This document shows, piece after piece, positions 1 to 7,979 of a stretch of 64,000 nt of DNA. A model generated the notes under the pieces. The model was given only the letters and a program-made list of their open reading frames with translations. It did no database searches and was not told the DNA's origin. Origin of the DNA: a bacterium. GTDB taxonomy: Bacteria > Gemmatimonadota > Gemmatimonadetes > Longimicrobiales > RSA9. Made by a program: the position numbers and the translations under genes. Numbering within the stretch: the stretch's first letter is position 1; every line of letters begins with the position of its first letter. The stretch spans positions 38,483 through 102,482 of the forward strand of contig QGVH01000010.1 in assembly GCA_003242735.1 (NCBI GenBank), in the 5' to 3' direction.

Positions 1-2
1 AC

Positions 3-1611
3 GCTCACGGAGACGCCGCCATGCCCAGCGCCGATCGCATCCGGTCCGCCGCCCCGCGCGCGAACCCCGAGCGCTTCTACCGCTCCTACCTGTGCTCCGG
101 CGTCACCGCCACGTTCGACGTGGGCGGCTACCCGTGGACCTGGGACCTGCGCGCCGACGCCGAGCGCAGCACCCTCGCGCCGCACGTTTCCGCCGCGGGC
201 CCGCTGCTCTCGACCCACGACCACTGGCTCAACCTGCCGGCCGAGCGGCAGTTCATCCACATCCACGACGAGGCGTCCGTCCGAGCCGGCGCCCGCTTCC
301 TTGCCGCGCACGATGCCGACGCGTTCAAGGTCTGGTTCCTGATCGACCGCAACGCGCCGGACACCGCGATCGCGCGCACGCTCATCCGCACAGCCGGCGA
401 GGAGGCCGCGCGGGCAGGGAAGCCGCTGATCGTCCACGCGACGGGGCTGTGGCAGGCCAAGCTCGCCCTCGAGGCCGGCGCGAAACTGCTGGTGCACAGC
501 GTCGAGGACGCCGACGTGGACGACGAGTTCATCCGGCTCGCGCTCCGCAACGGCACCGTGTACACCCCCACGCTCGTGGTGTACCAGGGCTACCAGCAGC
601 TCCGCGCGCGCAGCTTCGACGCCTCGCGTTACGAACTGGCGTGCGTGGATCTGGTGACCCGCGCCAAAGCGTTGCTCACCGACTCGCTGTCCGGCCGCCC
701 GGATGCGGCGACGCTCGCGCGCATGGAAGCGCTCGGCCGCCAGCGCTATCGTCAGATGCTACGCAACGTGAGGCGGCTGCACGACGCCGGCGTGCCCATC
801 GCCGTGGGCACCGATGCCGGCAACCCGCTCACGCTGCACGGGCCGTCGGTCCGGAATTATTGCCTTGCTGCACTCGATTCTGGTGTGCTTGCGTTGTCCG
901 GTAGATTGTAATCATGAACGACTGGACGCTGCCGAGTCTGCTGGACGAGTTCCGCTCTGAGTCCGCGTGCCGGGCCTGGCTCGAGGTGCCTACTGGCCGT
1001 GAAGTACGGCTCTGCGGCCACGATCGTGGACGCTGCCTGTTCCAGCCAGGAGTGCAGCGCATGCGGCTACATCGACGCCCGGAACCGGGACGGCGACGTT
1101 CGCCGTCTACCGGATCCGGGTTGGTCACGAAGACAGGAGTTCCCCAGGAGGCGGCGCGCCGCTTCTTGGGGCGACATCCCCGGTCGAGACCGGAGAGATC
1201 CGGGCCCGAGGGAGGCCGCCGATTCGGGGTGAACCAATGCGTACTTCAAGGATTGGTACGCTTCGGTGACTTCGGTGTTGCCAACAAACTCCGCGCTACT
1301 TCACGGTGCAGCAAAGCAATAATCCCCCGTCGGTCTACCTCGAGATGGAAGCGCTGCAGGAGGCAGGGCTCACGCCGCTCGAGGTCCTGACCGCCGCCAC
1401 GCGCAACGGCGCCCTCGCCATGGGCCGGCTCGACGACTTCGGCACCGTCGAACGAGGCAAGATCGCGGATCTTGTGGTGCTGGATGCGGACCCGACGGCG
1501 GACATCCGCAACGTGCGGCGCGTGGCGCTCGTCGTCCGCGGAGGCGAGGTGTGGACGCGGAAGGAGCTCGGGTACGGGGCCGCGACACAGGCGGCCCGTC
1601 CGGCTCAGTGA
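3..1611 (+). pseudogene. Amidohydrolase family protein, split by an insertion and cut by the window edge
   Basis: Two halves of one metal-dependent amidohydrolase are separated by an inserted element. The first half (to 851) starts after the usual N-terminal HxH metal motif, so the true start lies left of the window; the frame is open from base 3 and the ATG at 21 is probably internal. It carries the expected later motifs: VWFLID with the bridging-lysine region, IVHATG (histidine), LVHSVED and GTDAGNPLTLHGPS (catalytic aspartate). The second half (1328-1611) continues with VYLEMEALQEAGLTPLEVL and the terminal DFGTVERGKIADLVVLDADP block typical of the family. The halves are in different frames; removing 852-1335 joins them exactly. 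The protein is therefore inactive as encoded. Substrate unknown. Confidence 0.85.
852..1327. mobile_element. 476-bp non-autonomous element with terminal inverted repeats and an 8-bp target duplication
   Basis: The ends are 22-bp inverted repeats (852-873 and 1306-1327) sharing ATTATTGC(C/T)TTGCTGCAC with three mismatches in all. The element is flanked by the direct repeat CGTCGGTC (844-851 and 1328-1335), as expected of a transposition target duplication. No intact transposase is present. The piece at 914-985 (LPSLLDEFRSESACRAWLE) weakly resembles the N-terminus of IS1595-family transposases, which also make 8-bp duplications. The piece at 1040-1090 (SSQECSACGYIDARNR) matches the zinc ribbon of IS200/IS605 TnpB proteins. 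It looks like a MITE-like remnant carrying a captured TnpB fragment. The family assignment is tentative; the boundaries are well supported. Confidence 0.8.
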
Positions 1612-2048
1612 TACGCGTGCGAGTACTGGAGCGAGGCGTTCCGCAGGGTCGCTTCCTGGTCGTACACGACGTCCCGGTCCAGGAACACCCGCATGCGGAC
1701 GTCGGCATCCTGTTCCGTGTCCGGGTTGGTGACGCGGAACAGGATGCGGTACGTCGGCGCGAGAGGGACCGTGCGCTGGTACGGCAGTTCGACCTCCGCC
1801 GTGTCGGCCTCGATGATGGAGAGCACGTACTCGGCCGCTTCCTCGTCGAAGACGACGCCCCAGACCTTCGACGTGATCACCACCAGCGGCACAGGGCTCT
1901 CGCCCGTCACCTCGAGCGTCGCCTCCTTGGCACGCCTGGGCTCCTCGGGGTCCGAGAGGAGATCACAGGCCGCTGCGAGGGACGTGAAGACGGTCGCTGC
2001 AGCGGCTACGGTGAACCCGCGCCAGCCCGCTCGAGTAGACCAACGCAT
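1605..2048 (-). CDS. Putative lipoprotein, hypothetical
   Basis: 147 residues. The N-terminus has a basic start, a hydrophobic stretch and a lipobox SLAAAC near residue 28, so it is probably exported and lipid-anchored. The mature part is rich in beta-type segments (VWGVVFDEEAAEYVLSIIEA, TYRILFRVTNPD), suggesting a small beta-sandwich, but I recognise no family. It converges on the broken amidohydrolase with a 7-bp overlap of the 3' ends. ATG start at 2048; the ATG is the only one upstream of the signal peptide. Confidence 0.7.
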   Translation of the reverse strand: MRWSTRAGWRGFTVAAAATVFTSLAAACDLLSDPEEPRRAKEATLEVTGESPVPLVVITSKVWGVVFDEEAAEYVLSIIEADTAEVELPYQRTVPLAPTYRILFRVTNPDTEQDADVRMRVFLDRDVVYDQEATLRNASLQYSHAYH

Positions 2049-2251
2049 GGGGACCTCCGATCTGCACGGATCCGCCTCGTTCCGGGGCTTTCGCGGAATC
2101 TACACCGGTTCCTCCCCGCGCGACACCCGGGGTGTTCCGCCCCCGTTCCTGCGGCCGCGGTTGCTGCACCCCGCCTGCGACGGCCGCGCCGGCGCGCTGC
2201 GTGGAGCTCCGCTTTGCAAACGTCCACGACCCTTTCTGACGTAGGGCTGAC

Positions 2252-3058
2252 GTGACCATGTCACAGACGATCATCCAGGTGGATGCGTTCACGGACCGCC
2301 CCTTCGCCGGCAACCCGGCGGCCGTGTGCGTGTTGGCCGCGCCGCGCGACGAACGGTGGATGCGCGACGTCGCCCGCGAGATGAACCTCTCCGAGACCGC
2401 GTTCCTCGTGAAGCGCGGCGACGGCGCCTACGACCTCCGCTGGTTCACCCCCACCGCCGAGGTGGACCTCTGCGGCCACGCCACCCTCGCCAGCGCCCAC
2501 GTGCTGTGGGAGGACGGGCACCTCGCGCCGCACGAGACCGCACGCTTCCACACCCGCAGCGGACTGCTCACCGCCACGCGCACGGCGGAGTGGATCGAGC
2601 TCGACTTCCCCGCGACGCCGGCCACGCCCGTGGATCCCCCCGCCGGCCTCGCCTCCGCACTCGGCGCCGAGCCGCTCTGGGTCGGTACGAGCCGCTTCGA
2701 CCTGCTCGTGCTCCTGCGCGACGAACGAACCGTCCGCGGGCTGCGACCGGACATCGCGGCGCTCCGGGCGCTGGACGCGCGCGGCATCATCGTGACCGCC
2801 CCCGCTTCCGACGAGCACGCGGCCTACGACTTCGTCTCCCGCTTCTTCGCGCCCGCAGTGGGCGTGGATGAGGACCCCGTCACCGGCTCGGCACACTGTG
2901 CGCTGGGACCGTTCTGGGCGGAACGCCTGGGCAAGGAGGAGCTGGTGGGGTACCAGGCCTCTGCGCGCGGCGGGTTCGTCAGGGTGCGGCTGCAGGGCGA
3001 CCGCGTGCTGCTCGGCGGACGCGCAGTGACCGTGATGCGGGGAGAGCTGCTGGGTTGA
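2252..3058 (+). CDS. PhzF family isomerase-like protein
   Basis: 268 residues, close to the usual PhzF length of 260-300. It opens with the family pattern (VDAFTDRPFAGNPAAVCVL), followed by MNLSETAFL with the general acid/base glutamate region, EVDLCGHATLASAHVL in the first half, and DEDPVTGSAHCALGPFW in the second, matching the duplicated diaminopimelate-epimerase-like fold. PhzF proteins isomerise small acids; true phenazine biosynthesis is unlikely because no other phz gene is near, so the substrate is unknown. A GTG at 2252 and an ATG at 2258 are both possible starts (MTMSQTIIQ or MSQTIIQ); neither has a strong ribosome-binding site. Confidence 0.92.
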   Translation: MTMSQTIIQVDAFTDRPFAGNPAAVCVLAAPRDERWMRDVAREMNLSETAFLVKRGDGAYDLRWFTPTAEVDLCGHATLASAHVLWEDGHLAPHETARFHTRSGLLTATRTAEWIELDFPATPATPVDPPAGLASALGAEPLWVGTSRFDLLVLLRDERTVRGLRPDIAALRALDARGIIVTAPASDEHAAYDFVSRFFAPAVGVDEDPVTGSAHCALGPFWAERLGKEELVGYQASARGGFVRVRLQGDRVLLGGRAVTVMRGELLG

Positions 3059-3101
3059 CGGCTCCGGTCCACGGCCCGAGCGCTTTGCCGCAGTCGGTGT
3101 G

Positions 3102-3728
3102 TCAGTCCGGACGCTGGCGACGCGTCACCAGGTTGATCGCGGCGCACTCGCCCTCCATGCCTGGCGGCCGGGCCCACGGATGGTAGTACTCCATCCTCAC
3201 GATCCCGGCGCCGATCGCAGGCAGCGTGTCTCCCTTGGGCGGCTTGCCATCCACGAACACCTCGGCGGGGCAGGGCGGGTGCTCTTCCGGCACCTCGAGC
3301 TGCAGCACGCGCGCGGTGTCCACCGGGATCGGCATCACCACCACGTCCGGCTGCGACGTGCCCGCGCCGCGCACCACGTGCATGCGCAAGCCGTCCTCGT
3401 ACACGATCAGGCCCTGCGGCAGCGGGAACAGCCGTGTCTTCCCCGGCCCCACATCGCCCACCCGCCTCACCTCCAGGCAGCCTTCCAGGAACACCACGAT
3501 CGAGTCCGCTCCGTGATTCACGACCCGGACGAGCCACGGGCGCGGCTCACCCGCGCGCCACAGCATCGGCGGCGGACAGTCCAGTCCCGCGCCGGGCAAC
3601 CTGGGTGGCGGATTCCGTGAGCAGCCCGCGGCGAGCAGGGCGACAGCGGCAGCGGCGAGGTGGATGGGCGTCCGTCGCACGGCGGCGATCGGTCTCGGGC
3701 CTCTGGCGGCTGGCGGGCCCGGCCGCAC
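3102..3728 (-). CDS. Putative lipoprotein, hypothetical
   Basis: Up to 208 residues from ATG 3728. The lipobox LLAAGC follows a hydrophobic run, but the ATG leaves a long basic leader; a GTG at 3680 (VRRTPIHLAAAAVALLAAGC) would give a more normal lipoprotein signal peptide and is my preferred start. The mature protein has paired cysteines and beta-rich segments (PWLVRVVNHGADSIVVFLEG) resembling small immunoglobulin-like exported domains. No family recognised. Convergent with the PhzF gene. Confidence 0.65.
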   Translation of the reverse strand: MRPGPPAARGPRPIAAVRRTPIHLAAAAVALLAAGCSRNPPPRLPGAGLDCPPPMLWRAGEPRPWLVRVVNHGADSIVVFLEGCLEVRRVGDVGPGKTRLFPLPQGLIVYEDGLRMHVVRGAGTSQPDVVVMPIPVDTARVLQLEVPEEHPPCPAEVFVDGKPPKGDTLPAIGAGIVRMEYYHPWARPPGMEGECAAINLVTRRQRPD

Positions 3729-3830
3729 CGCGGCGGGGGCGGCGGTGCGGCCGGGCCACCCCTGTCTACTAACTCTCTAGTATTATCGCCCCGCCGCCGT
3801 CGAGCCGGAAGAGACGAGCCCCCGTGCGAC

Positions 3831-4937
3831 CTAACCCCGCAACAGCCTCACACGACCCGAGCCCGTGTCGATCTCGATGCGGCCGTTCCCATCGCCAATG
3901 GTGCCGCGCACCCGGTTGCGCTGCACCTCCCGGACCTGAACCGGCACGTCCAGCGTGATGCCGCCAGAGCCCGTCTCGATCACGATCTCCGCGCCCAGCG
4001 ATTCAGGCACGGTGAGCGTGACGCTCCCCGAGCCGGTATCGATCTCCACGTCGTCCACATCGGACAACAGCCCCAAGTGCACCGAGCCGCTGCCGGTGTC
4101 CACCTCGATGCGGCGGGCGCTCACCTCGGACAGACTCACCGACCCGGAGCCGGTGTCGACCTCCAGCTCGTCCACCTCGATCCCGCGCGCTTCGACGCGG
4201 CCCGAGCCCGTGTCCATGACGAGCCGCCGGCCGCGCACATCCCCAGCGCGAATGCTCCCCGACCCGGTGTCCAGGATCACCTCTCCTTCCGCGCCACGCA
4301 GTTCGATGCCGCCGGAGCCGGTGTCGAGCCGCAGCCAGCCGCGCGTGCCGCTCGCTTCGATGGACGCGGCCACGACGTCCACGAGCAACTCGCCCTCGAC
4401 GTTGGAGACCGTCGCGTGGCCGGCACCGAGGAACACCGCGATGCGCTGCCCCCGCGGCACCAGCACCCGCATGTCCGCGTACGCTTCCAGGCCGCCGCCC
4501 GCGCCGGAGATGCGGACCTGTTCGCCGCGGTCGCGCGCGAACGCCAGGGCGTCTCCACGCCGGTCCCGTGCGCCGGGCATGTCGATCCGGCCGAACGTGC
4601 CGTCCGCGCGCACACGCACGTTCGTGCGACCCCCTCCGCTCATGCGGGGGTAGACGACGCGGTCGCTCGGGTAGATCACCCGCAACGACTGCCAGCCGCC
4701 GATGTCGCCGATGTCCACCTCGAGTCGCCCGGCGTCCGCCCCGCCGCGCGTCAGCTCTACCACGACCTCGGAGCCGCTGCCGCCTTCGATGCGCACCTCT
4801 CCGGCGAGGTTGTACACGGCGACGTTGGCGCCGGCGAGGGCGTAGCGTTCGGTCTGCTGGGCCGCGGCCGGAGCGGCTACGGCTGCGGCGAGGATGGCGG
4901 CGATGGAAAGGCGGGCGCCCGGCAGAAGCGCGTGCAT
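3831..4937 (-). CDS. DUF4097-type exported beta-helix protein with DTGSG repeats
   Basis: 368 residues. A signal peptide (to about residue 25, ending PAAAQQ) is followed by a region matching the DUF4097/putative auto-transporter adhesin head domain and then a ladder of eight DTGSG or ETGSG units spaced about 15-25 residues apart, each with one short beta strand before and after. Such repeats form parallel beta-helices. The start was chosen at ATG 4937 because AGGAGG lies 8 nt upstream; the frame stays open further upstream only as a shadow of hutF. Probably periplasmic or cell-surface. Function unknown. Confidence 0.85.
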   Translation of the reverse strand: MHALLPGARLSIAAILAAAVAAPAAAQQTERYALAGANVAVYNLAGEVRIEGGSGSEVVVELTRGGADAGRLEVDIGDIGGWQSLRVIYPSDRVVYPRMSGGGRTNVRVRADGTFGRIDMPGARDRRGDALAFARDRGEQVRISGAGGGLEAYADMRVLVPRGQRIAVFLGAGHATVSNVEGELLVDVVAASIEASGTRGWLRLDTGSGGIELRGAEGEVILDTGSGSIRAGDVRGRRLVMDTGSGRVEARGIEVDELEVDTGSGSVSLSEVSARRIEVDTGSGSVHLGLLSDVDDVEIDTGSGSVTLTVPESLGAEIVIETGSGGITLDVPVQVREVQRNRVRGTIGDGNGRIEIDTGSGRVRLLRG

Positions 4938-5137
4938 GGCATGGCCTCCTGAAAAACCAGGTCGGTCTGGTGTCCGTTGCTGCTCTACGCCCCCGGCGGC
5001 ACCGCCGGTTTCGCACCCGTTGCCCGGCGGGGACAGGGCGTGGGCGGGGACGGGGGCGGCGCTGTCTTCCGCGCGTCTTGGATGGCCGATCGCCCTGGAA
5101 GGTTGGAAACGCCCGCCGGCCGGGATCCACGCCGGCC

Positions 5138-6559
5138 TCAACCCAGCCGCTCGGCCACGCGCCGGAAGGTGGCCGCCGCGTCGTCGTCCAGCACGTGGCG
5201 CCGCTGCTCGATGCGCCGCACGCCGCCGACCCATACGTCCGAGACCACACTGGCGGGCGCGCACAGCGCGAGGAGCGAGGCCAGCGAGTCGTCGGTCCAC
5301 CCGGCGAGCGCAGGGTGCTCGAGATCAATGGCGACGATGTCCGCGAGCGCGCCGGGCGCGAGTCGGCCCGCATCGATGCGCAGCGCCCGCGCGCCGCTCT
5401 CCGTGGCCAGCTCGAACAGCAGCGGCGCCACCTCCAGCCGCCCGTCCTTTCCGGGCACCGCGAGCACCACGCGCCGGAGCCGTCGCAGGCGTTCGTGGTA
5501 CTCCACGAGGCGCATCTCTTCGAACGGGTCGATGACCGTGTGGCTGTCGGTGCCGAGCGCGACATGCGCGCCGGCCCCGAGCAGCTCGGCGCCGGGCAGG
5601 AAGCCGTCACCCAGGTCGCGCTCCGTCGTCGGACACGCGCACACGGTCGCTCCTGCATCGCCGAGCAGTGCGATCTCGTCAGCGGCTAGGTGCGTCGCAT
5701 GGATGGCGGTGAGGCCGTCGTCCACGACGCCTTCCTCCGCCAGCAACTCGACGGGCCGCAATCCATACGCCGCCCGGCACGCCTCGACCTCCGCCGGCTG
5801 CTCGGCGACGTGGATGTGGAACGGCGCGCCGCGCTCGGCCGCCCAGCGCCGCAGCGGCGCGAGCCACCCGCGCGGCACCGCCCGCACGCTGTGCGGCGCC
5901 ACGCCCACCGTGACCAGTGGATGGCCGCTGGAGTGGTCCGCGTAGCGCTGCGCGAGCTGTTCCGTTTCCGCGAGGAACGCGTCCAGGTCCGGCGTCGCGA
6001 AGCGGCGCTGCTGCGGCTCGAGCGGTCGGCCGATCCCACCCGCCGCGTAGCACGTCTTCAGCAGCACGATGCGGATGCCGACGTCTTCCGCCGCAGCGAT
6101 CACGCGCAGCGCCAGCTCGTTGGGGTCCGCGTACGCCTCGCCCGCCGGGTCGCGGTGCAGGTAGTGGAACTCGCCGACGCTCGTGAACCCCGCGCGCAGC
6201 ATCTCGAGAAAGCAGAAACGCGACGCGTGGTAGACGTCTTCCGGCGAGAGAGCGAGCGCCGCGCCGTACATCGCCTCGCGCCAGCTCCAGAAGTCCGCCT
6301 GCGGCTCTGCCGCTGACCGCCACTGTGTGCGCCCGCGGATCAGCCGCTGGAACGCGTGCGAGTGCGCGTTGACGAAGCCGGGGACCAGCGCACGGCCCGG
6401 GAGCGTCTCGACGACGTCGCCCCGCTCGCGCGCGGCGCGCTCCAGCTCCCGCGCATCGCCCACGCGCCCGATGCGACCGGTTGCAGCCTCGATCTCGATG
6501 CCGAGGCCGCGGCGGAAGGCGCCGCCGTTGTAGACCAGGTCGGGGAGCAGGACGGGCAT
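5138..6559 (-). CDS. hutF: Formimidoylglutamate deiminase
   Basis: 473 residues. HutF hydrolyses N-formimidoyl-L-glutamate to N-formyl-L-glutamate and ammonia in the five-step histidine pathway. The sequence carries the amidohydrolase motifs in order: NAHSHAFQR (metal histidines), the tryptophan-rich WSWREAMY typical of HutF, FHIHVAEQ (histidine), AIHATHL (histidine) and LGTDSHTVIDPFEEMR (metal aspartate). The start is ATG 6559 (MPVLLPDLVYNG); upstream residues in the open frame look like non-coding translation. HutU is encoded on the same strand 1.4 kb upstream, so the two are likely functionally linked, although two plus-strand genes lie between them; hutH, hutI and hutG are not in the window. 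Confidence 0.9.
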   Translation of the reverse strand: MPVLLPDLVYNGGAFRRGLGIEIEAATGRIGRVGDARELERAARERGDVVETLPGRALVPGFVNAHSHAFQRLIRGRTQWRSAAEPQADFWSWREAMYGAALALSPEDVYHASRFCFLEMLRAGFTSVGEFHYLHRDPAGEAYADPNELALRVIAAAEDVGIRIVLLKTCYAAGGIGRPLEPQQRRFATPDLDAFLAETEQLAQRYADHSSGHPLVTVGVAPHSVRAVPRGWLAPLRRWAAERGAPFHIHVAEQPAEVEACRAAYGLRPVELLAEEGVVDDGLTAIHATHLAADEIALLGDAGATVCACPTTERDLGDGFLPGAELLGAGAHVALGTDSHTVIDPFEEMRLVEYHERLRRLRRVVLAVPGKDGRLEVAPLLFELATESGARALRIDAGRLAPGALADIVAIDLEHPALAGWTDDSLASLLALCAPASVVSDVWVGGVRRIEQRRHVLDDDAAATFRRVAERLG

Positions 6560-6963
6560 GGCTTGCAATATACGCGGCGCGGGCCGTGTTCGCCGATGAT
6601 TGGGGACGGCGCCGCGGATGACGCCGGGCGAGGGGGGCGCGGGCGCCCGGAGGGGGCGCACCGGGCTGGGCCCGAGCGAGAGCGACGGCAGGGGGCCCTG
6701 GCACGGGGCGGGGGTTGGACGCCGGTGGGTCCGGGGGCTGACGACGGCCGCGCGGCCGCCCCGGTGCCAGCCTGAGCCCGCGGCTTTGTACTACTCGCAT
6801 TGATACGAGATCGTCTCCGCGTAATCGTTTCAATGTCGCTGATACGACCCCGGGCCCCGACCGGCTCGGGGCGCAGACCCGGGAGCACGACACGTTCGGC
6901 TCAAGAAGGCCCAGGCAAGACAGCACGTTCCCGTTCACCGACCGGGTCCGCAGGGTCCTCGCC
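6560..6963. other. Intergenic region between hutF and the Clp-N gene
   Basis: No gene recognised on either strand up to about 6840. At 6801-6845 the octamer TGATACGA occurs twice around a relatively AT-rich stretch, which could be promoter DNA for the plus-strand gene. From about 6928 the sequence already encodes residues matching the Clp-N domain (FTDRVRRVLA) although no start codon is available in that frame. Confidence 0.4.
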
Positions 6964-7533
6964 ATGGCACGGCAGGAGGCGATCCGCCTCCAGCACGACC
7001 GCGTCGGCGCGGAGCACGCGCTCCTCGCGCTGATCCGCGACGGCGGAGGCATGGCCGTGACCGTGCTTGCGAACCTGCACGTCGATCCCCAGCAGGTGGG
7101 CAGGAGGGTGGCGGAGCTCGCGCCTCCGGGAAAGGGGACGGCGGTGCAGGGCGAGTCGCCGTATACGCGGGAGGCGAAGAACGCCATCGAGACCGCGATG
7201 GCCGCAGCGCGCGAGCTCGAGCACTCCTGCTCGGGTCCCGAGCACCTGCTGCTTGGCGTGGCAGCAGCGGGCGGCCTCGCTGCCAAGGTGCTGGGCGAGT
7301 TCGGTGCGACGCCGGATGTCCTGAAGGCCGCCCTGGCCGCCGGTGGCGAAGCGCCGCGCGGTTCGGGAAGAGGCAGCGCAGGATGCCGCGGCGCCGCGCT
7401 TCCGCATCCGCATCGACGACGCCGCGCCGGTCTCGATTTACGAGCAGATCATCGGTCAGATCCAGGAAGCGGTGGCGACGGGGCAACTCCGCCCGGGCGA
7501 CCGGCTGCCGACGGTCCGCCGTCTCGCGGATGA
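6964..7533 (+). CDS. Clp N-terminal (Clp-R repeat) domain protein
   Basis: Two Clp-N repeats, the substrate/adaptor-binding domain of ClpA/ClpC, are seen without any AAA+ module: ARQEAIRLQHDRVGAEHALLAL and TREAKNAIETAMAAARELEHSCSGPEHLLLGV. Real homology runs from about 6928 to 7345. Upstream of ATG 6964 the matching residues (FTDRVRRVL) lack an in-frame start, so the true N-terminus may use a non-standard start or be frameshifted. Beyond about residue 127 the frame reads across the following GntR gene and looks like a shadow, so the natural stop may be lost. Short Clp-N proteins are thought to act as adaptors or decoys. Overlap with the regulator gene suggests co-transcription. Confidence 0.7.
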   Translation: MARQEAIRLQHDRVGAEHALLALIRDGGGMAVTVLANLHVDPQQVGRRVAELAPPGKGTAVQGESPYTREAKNAIETAMAAARELEHSCSGPEHLLLGVAAAGGLAAKVLGEFGATPDVLKAALAAGGEAPRGSGRGSAGCRGAALPHPHRRRRAGLDLRADHRSDPGSGGDGATPPGRPAADGPPSRG

Positions 7534-7774
7534 GCTGGACATCGCGCCGGGCACGGTCGCGCTCGCGTACGGCGAGCTGGAGCGGCTGGGCATCTTGGTC
7601 ACCGAGGTCGCGCGGGATCGCCGCGGGTTCGCGGCGAAGCCCCATACTCGCCCCGACGCGGCGCGGCGCCATGGAAGTTGGCCGCGCCGGGCGCGGCAAA
7701 GTTCCCCGGCCGTCGCGGCCCGCCTCCCCGTCGTGGATCTTCGCCGCGCCGGGCGCGGCGAAGATCCAACGTGA
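7343..7774 (+). CDS. GntR family regulator, YtrA-like
   Basis: 143 residues from GTG 7343. Residues 20-90 form the GntR winged helix: PVSIYEQIIGQIQEAV, LRPGDRLPTVRRLADELDIAPGTVALAYGELERLG. There is no effector-binding domain, as in short YtrA-type repressors of transporter genes. The last 40 residues (after GFAAKPH) are encoded by a palindromic repeat array and look like read-through past the normal end of the domain. It overlaps the Clp-N gene out of frame by 191 nt. Regulatory target unknown. Confidence 0.8.
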   Translation: MAKRRAVREEAAQDAAAPRFRIRIDDAAPVSIYEQIIGQIQEAVATGQLRPGDRLPTVRRLADELDIAPGTVALAYGELERLGILVTEVARDRRGFAAKPHTRPDAARRHGSWPRRARQSSPAVAARLPVVDLRRAGRGEDPT

Positions 7775-7835
7775 GGGGGTCGAGCTTCACGAGCAGGGAA
7801 GTTTGCCGCGCCGGGCAGCCGAACTTCGCTCCCGA
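7618..7835. repeat. Array of palindromic repeats with 61-62-bp period
   Basis: The core GCCGCGCCGGGCGCGGC starts at 7681 and 7743; a shortened copy starts at 7805 (GCCGCGCCGGGC) and a degenerate one at 7620, giving spacings of 61, 62 and 62 bp. Arms outside the core also pair; the 7743 copy is a perfect hairpin (GGATCTTCGCCGCG, loop CCGGG, then the reverse complement). The segments between copies are unlike each other. It overlaps the 3' end of the GntR gene. Confidence 0.75.
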
Positions 7836-7979
7836 GAGGCGGATCAACAGGATGCCCGCCGTGCCCTCGCGCCTCCCGCCGCAGCCAGGCTGGTGCCGGC
7901 GATGCGCACCGCCCCCGGGGAGCGCGGACGAAACCCGACAACGCATCGAGCCCCCGGATGGCGGGCCCTGCGCCCGTCC

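Noticed and set aside
2252..3058. Phenazine biosynthesis role for the PhzF protein
   Set aside because: No other phz genes nearby; the family is broad and usually of unknown substrate.
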